Source of the DNA: Chara braunii
Taxonomy: Eukaryota > Streptophyta > Charophyceae > Charales > Characeae
Direction: 5' to 3'
Length of the DNA: 27,258 nt
NCBI GenBank assembly: GCA_003427395.1
Contig: BFEA01000629.1
Span: 777,771-805,028 of the forward strand
In this document: positions 19,220-27,258 of the stretch, piece after piece
How the letters are laid out: every line of letters begins with the position of its first letter
Numbering within the stretch: the first letter of the stretch is position 1
The notes under the pieces: generated by a model
Told to the model about the DNA's origin: nothing
The model's input: the letters and a program-made list of their open reading frames with translations, nothing else
Database searches by the model: none
Program-made: the position numbers and the translations under genes

Positions 19220-19850
19220 TAATCTATCTCCTTTAAACTAAGAAATTTTCGGTAGCGCTTCCCGTAGGAAAAGTGTCGTTCCAGAATTTATATATGCCAA
19301 AATATGAAAGCAGAAATAATCTTTAGCTCTGGAAGGTCAAATTTTGTCTTACTCCCTAAATTAGTAGAAATTTGGATAGCACTCCTTTTAGAAAGGGAGA
19401 CTTCCCAGATTTAGACCAAGTCAGGTATGAACTCAAAAGACATCTTGAGTTCAACGTAGACAAGATTCAACTAACTCCTTAGTTTTACAAAAATTTTGGC
19501 AATACTCCCTTTAGAAAAGTTTTTTCCCAAAATTTATATCAAGCTAAGTCCAGAATTTGAGAATAACTTTGACTTCTCAAAGTCCAATTTTGTCCAACTC
19601 CCTGAATTAGCAAAAATTTGGGCAGCACTCCCTTTAGAAAATGAGACTTTCCAAATTTTTACTAGGTCAGATATAACGAAAATACAAGTTGAACTTTGAC
19701 AAGTCAAAAATTGACTAACTCCTTAGATTTGTAAAAATTTCGGCAGCACTTCCCATAGAGAAAGTAGCTTGCCAAGATTTATACAAAGCCAAGTACAAAA
19801 AATGATCCTAGAAAATGCGAGAATTGATCTAAGTAAAAAAACTTAGCTCA
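19220..19850. repeat. Five-copy 123-bp tandem repeat
   Basis: The anchor AAATTTGGCAGCACTCCC and variants recurs with GG(C/T)AGC at 19251, 19374, 19498, 19621 and 19742, a spacing of 121-124 bp. Between anchors are shared words such as TTTAGAAAG, CCAAATTTATA, AAGTCAA and CTAACTCCTTAG. The five copies are clearly diverged (many substitutions), so the array is old. Confidence 0.85.
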
Positions 19851-20044
19851 GAAAATGCAGGAATTGAAACTAACTCCTATAGCTCTAGCACGTGGCGAGC
19901 GACTAAAGCAACTACATATCAATCACATGCAGGCCAAACCACAAAGGTAAGTACTCTCTCCATCCCTTGTATATCTGAACAAACAATAGTTCATGATCTT
20001 TCAATGACTTTACCCTTCATACCCAGCTTACATAAGGCATAAAG

Positions 20045-20835
20045 TCAGGTCACCCAAACTTATGAAATGTGTCTAACTTAGCCAAAGACTATACACAAAA
20101 CAGAGGGCACAACTACTTCTCTCTTCTTTGGGTATATGACCAGACCATTCTAGTCGCCCTGAACTGTTTAAAATATCCAAATTATATATATTTGTCTTCC
20201 CTTTGTCTTCTAAGGCTGCATAGGACTGGACTAACTTAAGTTCAGCCTGCCCCAACTTACCATTAACTTTATTTTTAATTATACTTTCTTCTAGTTGTGA
20301 TAGGCTATAGTAAGACCACCTAAACTTATAGAACAGTCTGATTAGCTCGTTCTTAAATAGAATAATAGTTAAGTATAGCCAACTTGTAGTCATTGGGTTC
20401 CAACATGTGTGAGGCTTTGAGTCAGACTACCTGAACTTATAGAAGAGTCTGGCTCTCTGCCTGATTCGTTCCTCTCTGATCCAATCTATGCGTGGCATTG
20501 GGCTAGACCACCTGAACTTACAGAATGACCTGCTCTCTGTCAAGTTCATTTTCTCACACTAAAAGCAGGAAGAGGCTGAGCCACCTAAACTTATAGAATG
20601 GCTCAGACCTCCTCGTTCAGAAACAAATAAACAAAAAAAAAAACAAAATAAACAAGGTAACCAAGCCACCTGAATTTACAGAATGCACTTGGCCCTTGAA
20701 AAAGTCAACCACAGTCAGCCCTCATAAGTCAGAGCAATCAGACCACCTAAACTTATAAAATGGTCTGATTCTCCAAATAGTCCAAAATAAACATGGCACT
20801 GGGTCTCGCCAAACTTATGGGGACTTCCCAGTCTC
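20045..20835. repeat. Array of hairpins with conserved loop and covarying arms
   Basis: Eight copies of a loop like CCTRAACTTATAGAA are spaced 60-110 bp apart (one gap of 266 bp). Flanking arms are complementary yet differ between copies: CAGACT/AGTCTG (20423-20451), CTGAGCCA/TGGCTCAG (20576-20606), CCAAG/CTTGG (20661-20692), AATCAGACCA/TGGTCTGATT (20736-20770), ACTGGG/CCCAGT (20798-20832) and AGAC/GTCT (20313-20339). The copies near 20048 and 20505 have weak arms. No element family is recognised. Matched changes in both arms suggest the fold, rather than the sequence, has been maintained or regenerated. Confidence 0.75.
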
Positions 20836-20839
20836 GATT

Positions 20840-21535
20840 GACCCAGTCAGCCATCACGCAAAACTGTCTTTCTCCTGCCCTTTCCAGATGCAATCTCTTT
20901 CTACAATCTGCTTTCACACAATCAACAAAGCTGAAACTGAGATTGAGCAGATATTCCTTTACTTTATCTTATTAAATTCTGGACAGAAAGTCAAAATCAT
21001 AGGGCCATCACATGAATACATCAGTCAAACTAAAGGGAGATAGTCAAACATGGGTATAGAGGGGTCATACAGACAGAAAGATATATACCTGACAATTCCC
21101 TGCCTCTATAACTCCTCCTGAGTTCCGGCAGGGCTCCCGCAATCGGTGGGTTGACTCCCCACAGAGTCTTGCCGCGGTCCTACGGGTTGCAATCCCGCCT
21201 GCCGCCTTCCTCCCGTAACCAGGATTAGACTGAGAGTTAAAAAGGCAGATAGAGGACTTTTTGAGACTCTCAGATCCAAGAGGGGTGCACTAAGACCCAC
21301 AAGAGAGGGCCTTGTTGCCTTGATTCGCCTGAGGGCCCCGCAATGATGGCCCACGACTACAGCACTTGGTCAAACCGAAATCAAACGGCCGACAGTTAGT
21401 TCGCAGCAATAACCCCTTTCACAAGCCTGATCATCCCACCAGGCCCCTGGCCAGTCCTCCAAGCCGAAGTCGCAGCCTCTCTTGCAGTCTAACCACTATT
21501 CCTCGCACTACACCTCCACCCTCCAAAGTGGTGTT
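20840..21535. other. Region without a recognised gene
   Basis: Mixed composition with no supported frame. Around 21110-21230 is a GC-rich stretch with GGGTTGCAATCCCG, which resembles a B-box word only loosely, and no tRNA fold could be drawn. Confidence 0.4.
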
Positions 21536-21539
21536 GCAA

Positions 21540-21830
21540 TCATATGGCCTCCAAACAACCGCAGTCAACGCAGCGCAGCAGCCCGCAGCAGGCTCAACGA
21601 CCGCTATAGCAGACAGCGCAATTTGGAAATGAACCGCGCGATATACAACCAGCGCAACAGCGAATCAGCACGTTCCGAAACAGCCTACAGCCACAGTACT
21701 AGCAGGCTCCCGCAGTCGCCCAACACTTATTGCTGCAGCATAGCGGTCAAAGTGGCCTACTCTTCAGAGCTCATGGCGAAGAAATAGCACAGGATACCGC
21801 AGTTCTCAATCAGTGGTCAACAACAACATC
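21540..21830 (+). pseudogene. Possible Gln-rich coding remnant
   Basis: One plus-strand frame reads a Gln/Ala/Ser-rich sequence (KQPQSTQRSSPQQAQRPL, then QPAQQRISTFRNSLQPQ) broken by a few stops. It may be the decayed front part of another gag or simply CAG-rich DNA. There is no domain and no linked pol. Confidence 0.25.
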
Positions 21831-22403
21831 CCTTTTCGAGCGTAGTCACTCCTCCAAGTCTCAGCAACTTACCTTAGAACGGTCACCGCTACATACTACA
21901 CCGTAACGCAGGTAACTTCCCAAACTCCCTATGAGAATTTCGTGTCCGCGCAGCTGCAAGGTGCCGCCACAACCTATGGTGCTAGCCTCAACACACCACC
22001 AACTGTGCTCAGAAATGCATAGTAACTAGCATCCCTTATAGCATATTGGGACAACTTAGTACAAGGGGGAGGGACGAAAGATGGGGACTCAACAACAGTA
22101 TGGGCCAATCACTTCTCAAGGTAGAAGATTCAGTAATTGAATATTTGTAACAATGGACACACCATGCATAAAAGCTGATCCCAATGACCGAGAAGGCTTA
22201 TGAGTATGAAAGGCGAGTTCGCGGCGACCGATAGCAAGACCCCCAAGATGTTGTCAACACATCGTGCAAAAGGTCCNCACTGGTCTCGGGGATCCCGACA
22301 GCCAGTGACAGCTCCGGCGAGCTCACTCCCTCACGTAGCTCGGCTTTCAAATCGCCAGCCAGCCTGGTAAGTATTACCCTCACCTCCCTTGTCTTCTGCT
22401 GCA

Positions 22404-22433
22404 TGCACCTGCCCGAACAACGGGGCAGGTGCA
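22404..22433. repeat. Strong 11-bp hairpin
   Basis: TGCACCTGCCC and GGGCAGGTGCA flank an 8-base loop, giving a perfect GC-rich stem. No T run follows, so it is not a pol III-type terminator. A single ambiguous base lies upstream at 22277. Confidence 0.6.
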
Positions 22434-22567
22434 GTCACATGTAAGTGTTCAACTTCACGGCTGGCCCCCTCACAGCCCCTTTCCGACTAGACTGAGCATC
22501 GCCCCGCCCAACAGGTAGGTCGCAGTCCCCTTCGTGGATGGACTCCCGCTACTCCCATCAATAAATC

Positions 22568-22840
22568 AAGTAAAATTCGAATGAATGTTCTGCTAGAACA
22601 TGGAAATATACTCTGCTCTCCTACCACGTGCGCAAGGAGATTGGGGGAGGCTACTTACATTGGCAGGAAAAGCAAAATCGAACGAATCCACCTCTATAAC
22701 AGGGAAAAATACCCTGCTGCCCAGCCTTGCGTACAAAAAGACAGTGCAGTTACGTTCGCCGGTACGAGGAGCAAGATCGGATGAATCTCCTGCTAGAGCG
22801 CCTAGATGTACACTGTTTTCATCGCCTCGTGCCTGTCAGG
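22568..22840. repeat. Diverged threefold repeat, about 100-bp period
   Basis: Related segments begin CGAATGAATGTTCTGCTAGA (22578), CGAACGAATCCACCTCTATA (22679) and CGGATGAATCTCCTGCTAGA (22778). They are preceded by AAATTCGA, GCAAAATCGA and GCAAGATCGG and followed by CTGCT or CTGTT words and a TCGTGC/TTGCG-like end. A fourth trace (GACGAATGAATCTGATG) occurs near 23321. Confidence 0.65.
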
Positions 22841-23013
22841 TAAGCCCCCCTGTTTTTCCCGTCAGCACAACAGCTGCAGGGCGTGAAGATGTCGACCCCG
22901 TAAGCCAAAGCCAATGCCAGGTACATACTCTTGCGTCATCGCCCTCGCTGTGCACAGGCTCGACCCCTGCCTTTTCCACTGCTGCGTTCACTCGGACTTA
23001 ATGAGAGTGAACC

Positions 23014-23032
23014 TTCTCTCTCTCTCTCTCTC
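23014..23032. repeat. Short (TC)n tract
   Basis: A run of about nine TC dinucleotides in a pyrimidine-rich stretch. Confidence 0.9.
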
Positions 23033-23350
23033 GTACACCCTCACAAACACTCTTGACTTAAACTCTGCCCTGACTCACCCGCTTTCTTCCTCTTTAACTC
23101 CTAGCCTTCATTCGCCCGCCTCGCTGCTCGTCTTGTAAGCTTTCTACTGCACCTTTGTAAGCGCCTGCCCCTTACCGTTTGTACGACCAGGTTCATTCGA
23201 GATCATAGGAGGGAGAACATCGCGACAGCCACGTGCTTTAGAGAGAGAGCTCGGACGACCCATAGGTAAGTCGCTAACCCCCGCTGCTCACCTGTTACTA
23301 TCTTTAATAGAATGAGTAAAGACGAATGAATCTGATGTCCAAACCCGGCC

Positions 23351-23400
23351 GAGAAGATTAGCATGGCCCCTGCGCAAGGATGACACGCATAAATCGAGAA
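23351..23400 (+). ncRNA. U6: U6 snRNA-derived fragment (pseudogene)
   Basis: The 50 nt beginning GAGAAGATTAGCATGGCCCC and ending TAAATCGAGAA match the central-to-3' part of plant U6 spliceosomal RNA almost exactly, including the AGATTAGCATGG segment and the GATGACACGCA segment. The 5' stem-loop and most of the ACAGAGA box are missing (only GAGA remains), and the 3' oligo-T end is replaced by unrelated sequence. It is a fragment and not a functional gene. U6 pieces joined to other sequence commonly arise by template switching during reverse transcription; insertion into a U6 copy is the alternative. Confidence 0.9.
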
Positions 23401-23443
23401 TCCAGCCCAGCCGATGGCATGGAACACCCTGTGTCTACCCAAA

Positions 23444-23623
23444 GCCAATGGGCCAGATCCCACTGGCAAAGAGGATTGGAAGACATGTCTGAAATCTGGA
23501 CGTGTTTGTGGACAGGTGCGAAAAATTGTGATTAATCTACTTTTCTGCACCTCTCTATGGAACACGTCCAGATTCAGACATTTCTTCCAATCCTCTTTGC
23601 CAGTGGGATCTGGCCCAATGGCG
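23444..23623. repeat. Long snap-back inverted repeat over the start of the recombinase ORF
   Basis: Arm 1 (23444-23507) is the reverse complement of arm 2 (23560-23623) with only about four differences over 64 positions. An inner stem (AGGTGC at 23514-23519 with GCACCT at 23547-23552, extended by AAAA/TTTT) continues the pairing, leaving a loop of some 16 nt. Arm 2 is the coding copy, holding codons near the start of the recombinase ORF; arm 1 is an inverted duplicate. The putative ATG (23557-23559) lies inside the structure. Confidence 0.92.
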
Positions 23624-23867
23624 GGCTTGGTTTGCTAGATCCGTATGTTCAGACACTGTCGCTGCTTTCGAAATGGATAAGCAAGGTGGCTTCAGCAGAC
23701 CCTCAAGCAGACTGGTGTTTACTGGCCGAGGAGATTCTGTGTGAGCAATGGGGGCTATCACGTGCTTCTGATGTCTGGGTAGCAGTGATGTTCGGGGGTC
23801 CTGATCACTCCAAATCTTCAGATGATTGTGAATCCAATAAGAGACAAAAAGTAGAATGCCAAAATAT
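23557..23867 (+). CDS. Tyrosine recombinase, putative exon 1
   Basis: An ATG at 23557 opens a frame of about 103 codons ending at a candidate 5' splice site (AT|GTAATA, 23867/23868). Without splicing, TAA TAA follows two bases later. The product is a mixed polar and hydrophobic segment (DPYVQTLSLLSKWISKVA; LLAEEILCEQWGLS) with a basic tail (NKRQK). I recognise no domain. Phase fits the next exon: two bases here plus one after the intron restore a codon in the recombinase frame. The join is an inference; an unrelated short ORF is the alternative. Confidence 0.45.
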
Positions 23868-24018
23868 GTAATAACTCAGAGGTTTCCATTGAACAAAATG
23901 CCCTGGTCCAGGGCCCAGCACCTCCTAACCAACCCAAATTTCACCACCCTTCATGCATCAGGTGACTGAAATGAAATGAGAATGGAATTCGATGATAATG
24001 AAGTCCAACTGATTGCAG
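23868..24018 (+). other. Candidate GT-AG intron
   Basis: The 151-bp segment starts GTAATA and ends ATTGCAG. It contains TAA stops right after the donor, keeps phase between the flanking frames, and has a CTGAA-type branch-like word near 23968. A splice would explain why the recombinase frame opens at 24020 with TTG and no ATG. Confidence 0.45.
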
Positions 24019-25093
24019 GTTGTGGTGGCTGGAGCGGCTCCTAGGACAGAGCGTAAGGAAGGCTTCACAAAGTGGATCTCTTCCGAGCGGTTCCTATGAA
24101 GAAGGATTGTTGAGGAGTGTTGAGTTGATAGCAGATCATGGAGTGAAAGGCAACACAGATCGGGAGAGGGGTCGACTGTTGTGGAACTTCAGCCAGTGGC
24201 TGATCCAGAAAGGAGTTGGAAGAAGTTTGAGTGATTGTATTGATTTAGATATTCTTGCCTTTGTAGAAGGATGCTTAATTCCTGACTTACATAGTCGATC
24301 GAGAACCAAGGATCGTGATGGTCAGAGCTTCGTTGCAGTTAGTACCTTAGAAGGAAATTTTTGTAATCTAAATCGGTGCTTTGAACTCCTAGGTCGAGAA
24401 GGCAAGGAGAACCCTTGTCAGTCAATTAAGGTTCAGATGTATCGTCGGGCTTATCGCAACAAGGCGGTGAGCCTAGGAGTTCATGAAGAGCAGGCTTCGC
24501 CTATGACACTAGAAAAAATGTTTGTTCTTCGAGAGTGTATTCGCTCATACATGAAGTTACAGAAAGGTTGGGAATATGCCGAATCGCTTCGAGACCTTTG
24601 CATCATGACTTATCTCTGGGAAAGTTGGCAACGAGGTGGAGAAGGACTTCGATTAGAAAATAATGACATTGATGTGGACACACAATTGGCTCAACCTAGG
24701 TACACAAAAACGCAGCGGAGAGGCAAGTCCGTAGTTATCAATCTAGAAAAACCTGTTGGTCTTGGAGATACCTTCCTTGAATTATTCGAAGAGATGAGTA
24801 AATGCTATCTTGAAGTAGGTGAAGATCTTCGAACTGGGTCCATCTTTCAGGGTCGTCGGTCTCGAAGTGCCTTGACCTTGAATGCCTTCAACAAACGCTT
24901 GAGAACCTGGTTTGATCGAGCTGGGCTGCATGGATCCGGAAGCAGTCATAGTTTCCGAGTTGGAGGCGTCCATGAGGGAATCCGCCGTGGATGGACCTTG
25001 GAGCAGATGCTGACTCAAGGGTCATGGAAAAGTTTCTCTTCCTTCATTCGGTATGGCTATGGCTGTCATTCCCGTGGGAGTCGTGGGCAGTGA
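24019..25093 (+). CDS. Tyrosine recombinase of a DIRS/PAT-type retroelement
   Basis: This enzyme would join the circular cDNA of the element to the host genome, in place of a DDE integrase. From the 357-residue frame counted from 24020 (which opens with TTG, so it is probably an internal exon): an N-terminal helical core-binding part (about 30-180), then SWQRGGEGL with catalytic Arg205, RRGKSV with Lys236 in the beta-hairpin position, HSFRVGG with His310 and Arg313, GSWKS with Trp336 in the second His/Trp position, and FIRYGY with Tyr345 as nucleophile. The full RKHRWY set is present, so the frame looks intact. The converging minus-strand RT/RNase H frame overlaps its last 72 bp. Crypton-like recombinases are the alternative, but the adjacent RT/RNase H supports DIRS/PAT. 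Confidence 0.88.
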
Positions 25094-26285
25094 GATCCTT
25101 CTGGCCAGTAGCTTGAAGGTGCCCGGATTGAGAGTTCTCCTGGGCACCCTGAAGCTAGGCAAGCAAGAGGAAGGAACATTTGGGATTTCGAAAGTTCCTG
25201 AACAACTCATTGCTGCCACAATGGGAGACCATGCCGCCTTTGGTGCTGAAGGGGTGATGAGAAGGTACTCTCCTCCAAATGCTTTCATTCTTCTGACCAC
25301 TTGGCAGAGTAATGACGTTGGTGGGAAGAGCCATAGGTCAGAATCCGATTGGAATTCTTGCCAATTTAAGGCTAATGCATCGACATCATTACAATCTTCG
25401 CACCAAAGTTCAGAGACAAAACAGTTAGACACATGATGCGTCTGAGATGCAAAAAGGTCCGCCGCGGGGATTCCAAATTTTCTGAAAATTTGGGCTACCG
25501 GGTAGGGAGCCAACCCCCAATCCGTTGGATCCTTCCACTTTGAGAGGATGTCTGCTTCAGAGTTGAGGGAGCGAGGAACTCAAATGGGTTTTAGTTGCCC
25601 TTGGGTATCCAGGAGTATCGAAGCAATCTTCCTGAGTAGGATGTTCATCCTTGCGTTCGGTGTCCTCCAATTCTTGAGTAGCGCGATTACACCAGCGTTG
25701 TCTCCAACAATCTTGACAGCACCGTCCTTGGAAGGTAGAGCGAAATGTCTGTGAACAAAAGAGAGCGCAGCCAATACTCCAAACAATTCTCTGTGAGTAC
25801 TGGAGGTTAGGAGTCAATCATTTGGGAGAGGTAAGCTTAGTTTTTTTTCCCTTCCATTAGTAGGATGGATGATTGCTCCAATTGCATGATCCGATGCATC
25901 CGTTTAAATTGTTATTTCAATGGACTTGATCTTCCAGCTTCTTCCCGAGAGGTGAAGAATATTGTTCAACCACCAATTGAGATCATATCTTACTTCGTCA
26001 GAGAGTGGGATAGGAGCATCCCAGGCGTCCAGATTTATTGCCTTGTGAAGATGAAAGCAAAAGGTGACTGCAGGTTGAAAGGCATTGGCCAGTGCTGCCA
26101 GTTTTCCTGCGATGGAAGAGATTTCTCTGCTCGGAGTGGTTGACTTGGAGAGCATTAGTTGGATATGATTGCAGATTCTGAGAGTCTTTTCTTCAGGAAT
26201 TGCTGTTAATTTAAGATGAAAGTCGACATTGAAACCAAGGAACTTCACACACTGGGAAGGGAGAAAGGAACACAGCGGCCATCAA
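25022..26285 (-). pseudogene. RT thumb and RNase H of the DIRS/PAT-type element, three nonsense codons
   Basis: One minus-strand frame runs from about 26280 to 25022. FLPSQCVKFLGFNVDF and EEKTLRI mark the RT thumb start; SSIAGKLAAL and LNWWLNNILH belong to the connection. RNase H follows with TDASDHAIGA, HRELFGVLAAL, VGDNAGVIALL and NSEADILSKW, so all four acidic positions survive. Its C-terminal part has DLFASQTHHVSN, DALALNW and LWLFPPTSLL, typical of DIRS-group RNase H extensions. Stops occur at 25904-25906 (TAA), 25814-25816 (TGA) and 25580-25582 (TGA where Trp is expected). The RT palm and fingers are missing: the frame runs into the zinc-finger ORF near 26285. Confidence 0.85.
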
Positions 26286-26320
26286 ACCCCCATCAAGAGA
26301 CGCCCCAATATCAGCGCCCT

Positions 26321-26357
26321 CATCGTCGTCGTCATCGTCATCGTCATCGTCGTCGTG
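26321..26357. repeat. (CATCGT/CGT)n microsatellite encoding Asp run
   Basis: Trinucleotide repeats of CAT and CGT/GTC type. On the minus strand they encode about eleven Asp residues in the zinc-finger frame. Confidence 0.95.
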
Positions 26358-26969
26358 CTCGTCCGGGGTGCTTTCCACGCCAACGGCCTTGTCCCCCCTC
26401 ATCTTACCCCTGCCGCGCTCCGCCTCTTGCCGCACCTCGATGTCTTGTGAATCACTGTCACTATCACCACCTCCCCCCTCGGCCGCCCTCCTCTCGTCCT
26501 CGCTATCGTCGTACTTCTCCTCCCCCGCCTGCTCCCTCCCCGAAGTATTCTTATTGTCTCGAAACCCACGAGACCTGAGGAAGTCGAGGATCTTCCGATG
26601 GTGGCTGTGATCGAACGAGTAATTTGTCTTGTTCCAAATCTCCGCGAGCTGCTCCACGGTGACTTTAGAACAGTTGTCTTTTATTGTGAAGTGTTGTGCG
26701 GCCTTCGACTTACTGCCATGAAACCCCCGGCCGCACAATTTGCACTCCATGAGAAAATTCCCATTGGAGTTTGGCAGTGTTTGCCCCTTCGTGATCCACT
26801 TGAACCCGCAGAACTTCAGCTCCGCCTGCCTCTGTTTGTCGTTGCTAACTTGGACAAACGGCTGCTCTCCCCTCCCTTTCCTGGATGCAATTGTACGCAC
26901 CCCGCACACAACTGCACCTGCGGCCCTCAGAAGTGGGCCCAACCTGGAAAGGGGCCGGACCGCTCCCCT

Positions 26970-26992
26970 CCCCCCCCCCCCCCCCCCCCCCC
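26970..26992. repeat. 23-bp C homopolymer
   Basis: A run of 23 C residues, coding glycine on the minus strand. Its true length in the genome is uncertain because such runs are prone to sequencing error. Confidence 0.9.
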
Positions 26993-27051
26993 GGAACCCG
27001 TCGCCTTGCAGAAGTCCCGGAACGCATCTCCCCAGCACCCGACGCCTTAAG

Positions 27052-27129
27052 CGTACGGGCCGTACAGACGGAACGGTCCGTACGTACTCGCCGGATGTAC
27101 AGGAGCACGGAAGATCACCCGTACGTACG
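27052..27129. repeat. Second GTAC-rich patch
   Basis: Seven GTAC tetramers in 78 bp, including two GTACGTAC doublets and near-palindromes such as CGTACGGGCCGTAC. It resembles the patch at 3126-3655 in word usage though not in alignable sequence. Confidence 0.65.
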
Positions 27130-27217
27130 TCGAGACACGTGGCGCTCGCACAGGCACCGCCGCTTCACGACATCGCCGTCCCCGCCGTCGCCATAGCCGT
27201 CACCGTCATCTTCGTCG

Positions 27218-27220
<3 letters not shown>

Positions 27221-27258
<38 letters not shown>
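27221..27258. repeat. (CT)n microsatellite, runs off the window end
   Basis: A pure CT run of at least 38 bp that continues beyond the window. It is preceded by a GTC/CGTC-rich stretch (27170-27218). Confidence 0.97.

Larger units (their letters stand above)
26211..27038 (-). pseudogene. BED-type zinc-finger protein fragment (transposase-like N-terminus)
   Basis: A 275-residue minus-strand frame. Residues 60-160 form the recognisable part: FVQVSNDKQRQAELKFCGFK, then the finger ECKLCGRGFHGSKSKAAQHF with C99, C102, H116 and C123, and IWNKTNYSFDHSHHRKILDF. BED-like fingers of this form head hAT-type transposases and derived host proteins. After it come an acidic, Ser/Asp-rich linker and a run of Asp from a CATCGT repeat. 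There is no transposase core; from about residue 250 the sequence is RT-derived DNA in another frame. The first codon is GTG and seven glycines come from a C run, so the real start is uncertain (splicing or an ATG further in). Confidence 0.6.

Noticed and set aside
19220-20835. CRISPR-like array
   Set aside because: Repeats are diverged and the intervening sequence is not spacer-like; the setting is eukaryotic.
21180-21205. B-box-like GGGTTGCAATCCCG
   Set aside because: It deviates from the consensus in the core and has no A box or tRNA fold; it was not called as an RNA gene.
21106-21354. 82-codon minus-strand frame
   Set aside because: No recognisable domain, no neighbour linking it to a gene, and composition like the surrounding sequence.
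25053-25436. Plus-strand 127-codon frame over the RNase H region
   Set aside because: It is antisense to the RNase H extension, whose family motifs are clear on the minus strand; only the recombinase end (to 25093) is supported on plus.
26216-26610. Pro/Arg-rich plus-strand frames over the zinc-finger ORF
   Set aside because: They are shadows of the minus-strand zinc-finger frame and its CATCGT repeat.

Overview
The window looks like a repeat-rich piece of a large eukaryotic nuclear genome, most likely a streptophyte alga. Chara braunii is my best guess. That rests on my memory of BED-like and Ty3-type proteins predicted in Chara and was not checked by any search. Supporting signs are the heavy load of decayed retroelements, long microsatellites, a U6 snRNA-derived segment, a plausible GT-AG intron, and no operon-like or bacterial gene organisation. 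I see no intact conventional host gene.

Layout. 1-1940: an array of diverged units, each made of a GATT tail, a C/G-rich hairpin, a CA run and a degenerate tRNA-like B box on the minus strand; it is probably a SINE-like family. 1940-4650: AT-rich DNA with a 71-bp duplication, a 172-bp tandem duplication and a GTAC-rich patch. 4651-4735: a GA microsatellite. 5200-8340: GC-rich satellite-like DNA (about 30-bp, 37-bp, 54-bp and 93-bp units; the 54-bp units form a 162-bp higher-order repeat). 8340-17380: a decayed Ty3/gypsy retrotransposon on the minus strand (gag, zinc knuckle, protease, RT, RNase H, integrase, GPY/F module), with many stops and frameshifts. Its gag begins with three tandem copies of a domain I do not recognise. 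A 3' polypurine tract and a possible 3' LTR lie at its low-coordinate end; I found no matching 5' LTR. 17430-18450: GC-richer DNA with a cluster of hairpins. 18450-20840: AT-rich DNA with five 123-bp repeats, then an array of hairpins that share a loop but have different, mutually complementary arms. 20840-23340: mostly unrecognised, with a threefold 100-bp repeat.

23350-27038: a DIRS/PAT-type tyrosine-recombinase retroelement. The recombinase gene is on the plus strand (two exons by inference). The RT/RNase H frame is on the minus strand and converges on it. Their 3' ends overlap by 72 bp, including the codon for the recombinase catalytic tyrosine. Just upstream lie a 50-nt U6 snRNA fragment and a roughly 180-nt inverted duplication of the start of recombinase exon 1. 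The RT end runs directly into a BED-type zinc-finger reading frame that lacks any transposase core, so two mobile elements appear to be fused there. The window closes with a GTAC-rich patch and a CT microsatellite.

The parts do not form a working pathway. They record nested insertion, local inversion and tandem amplification. The recombinase reading frame is the best preserved coding sequence.
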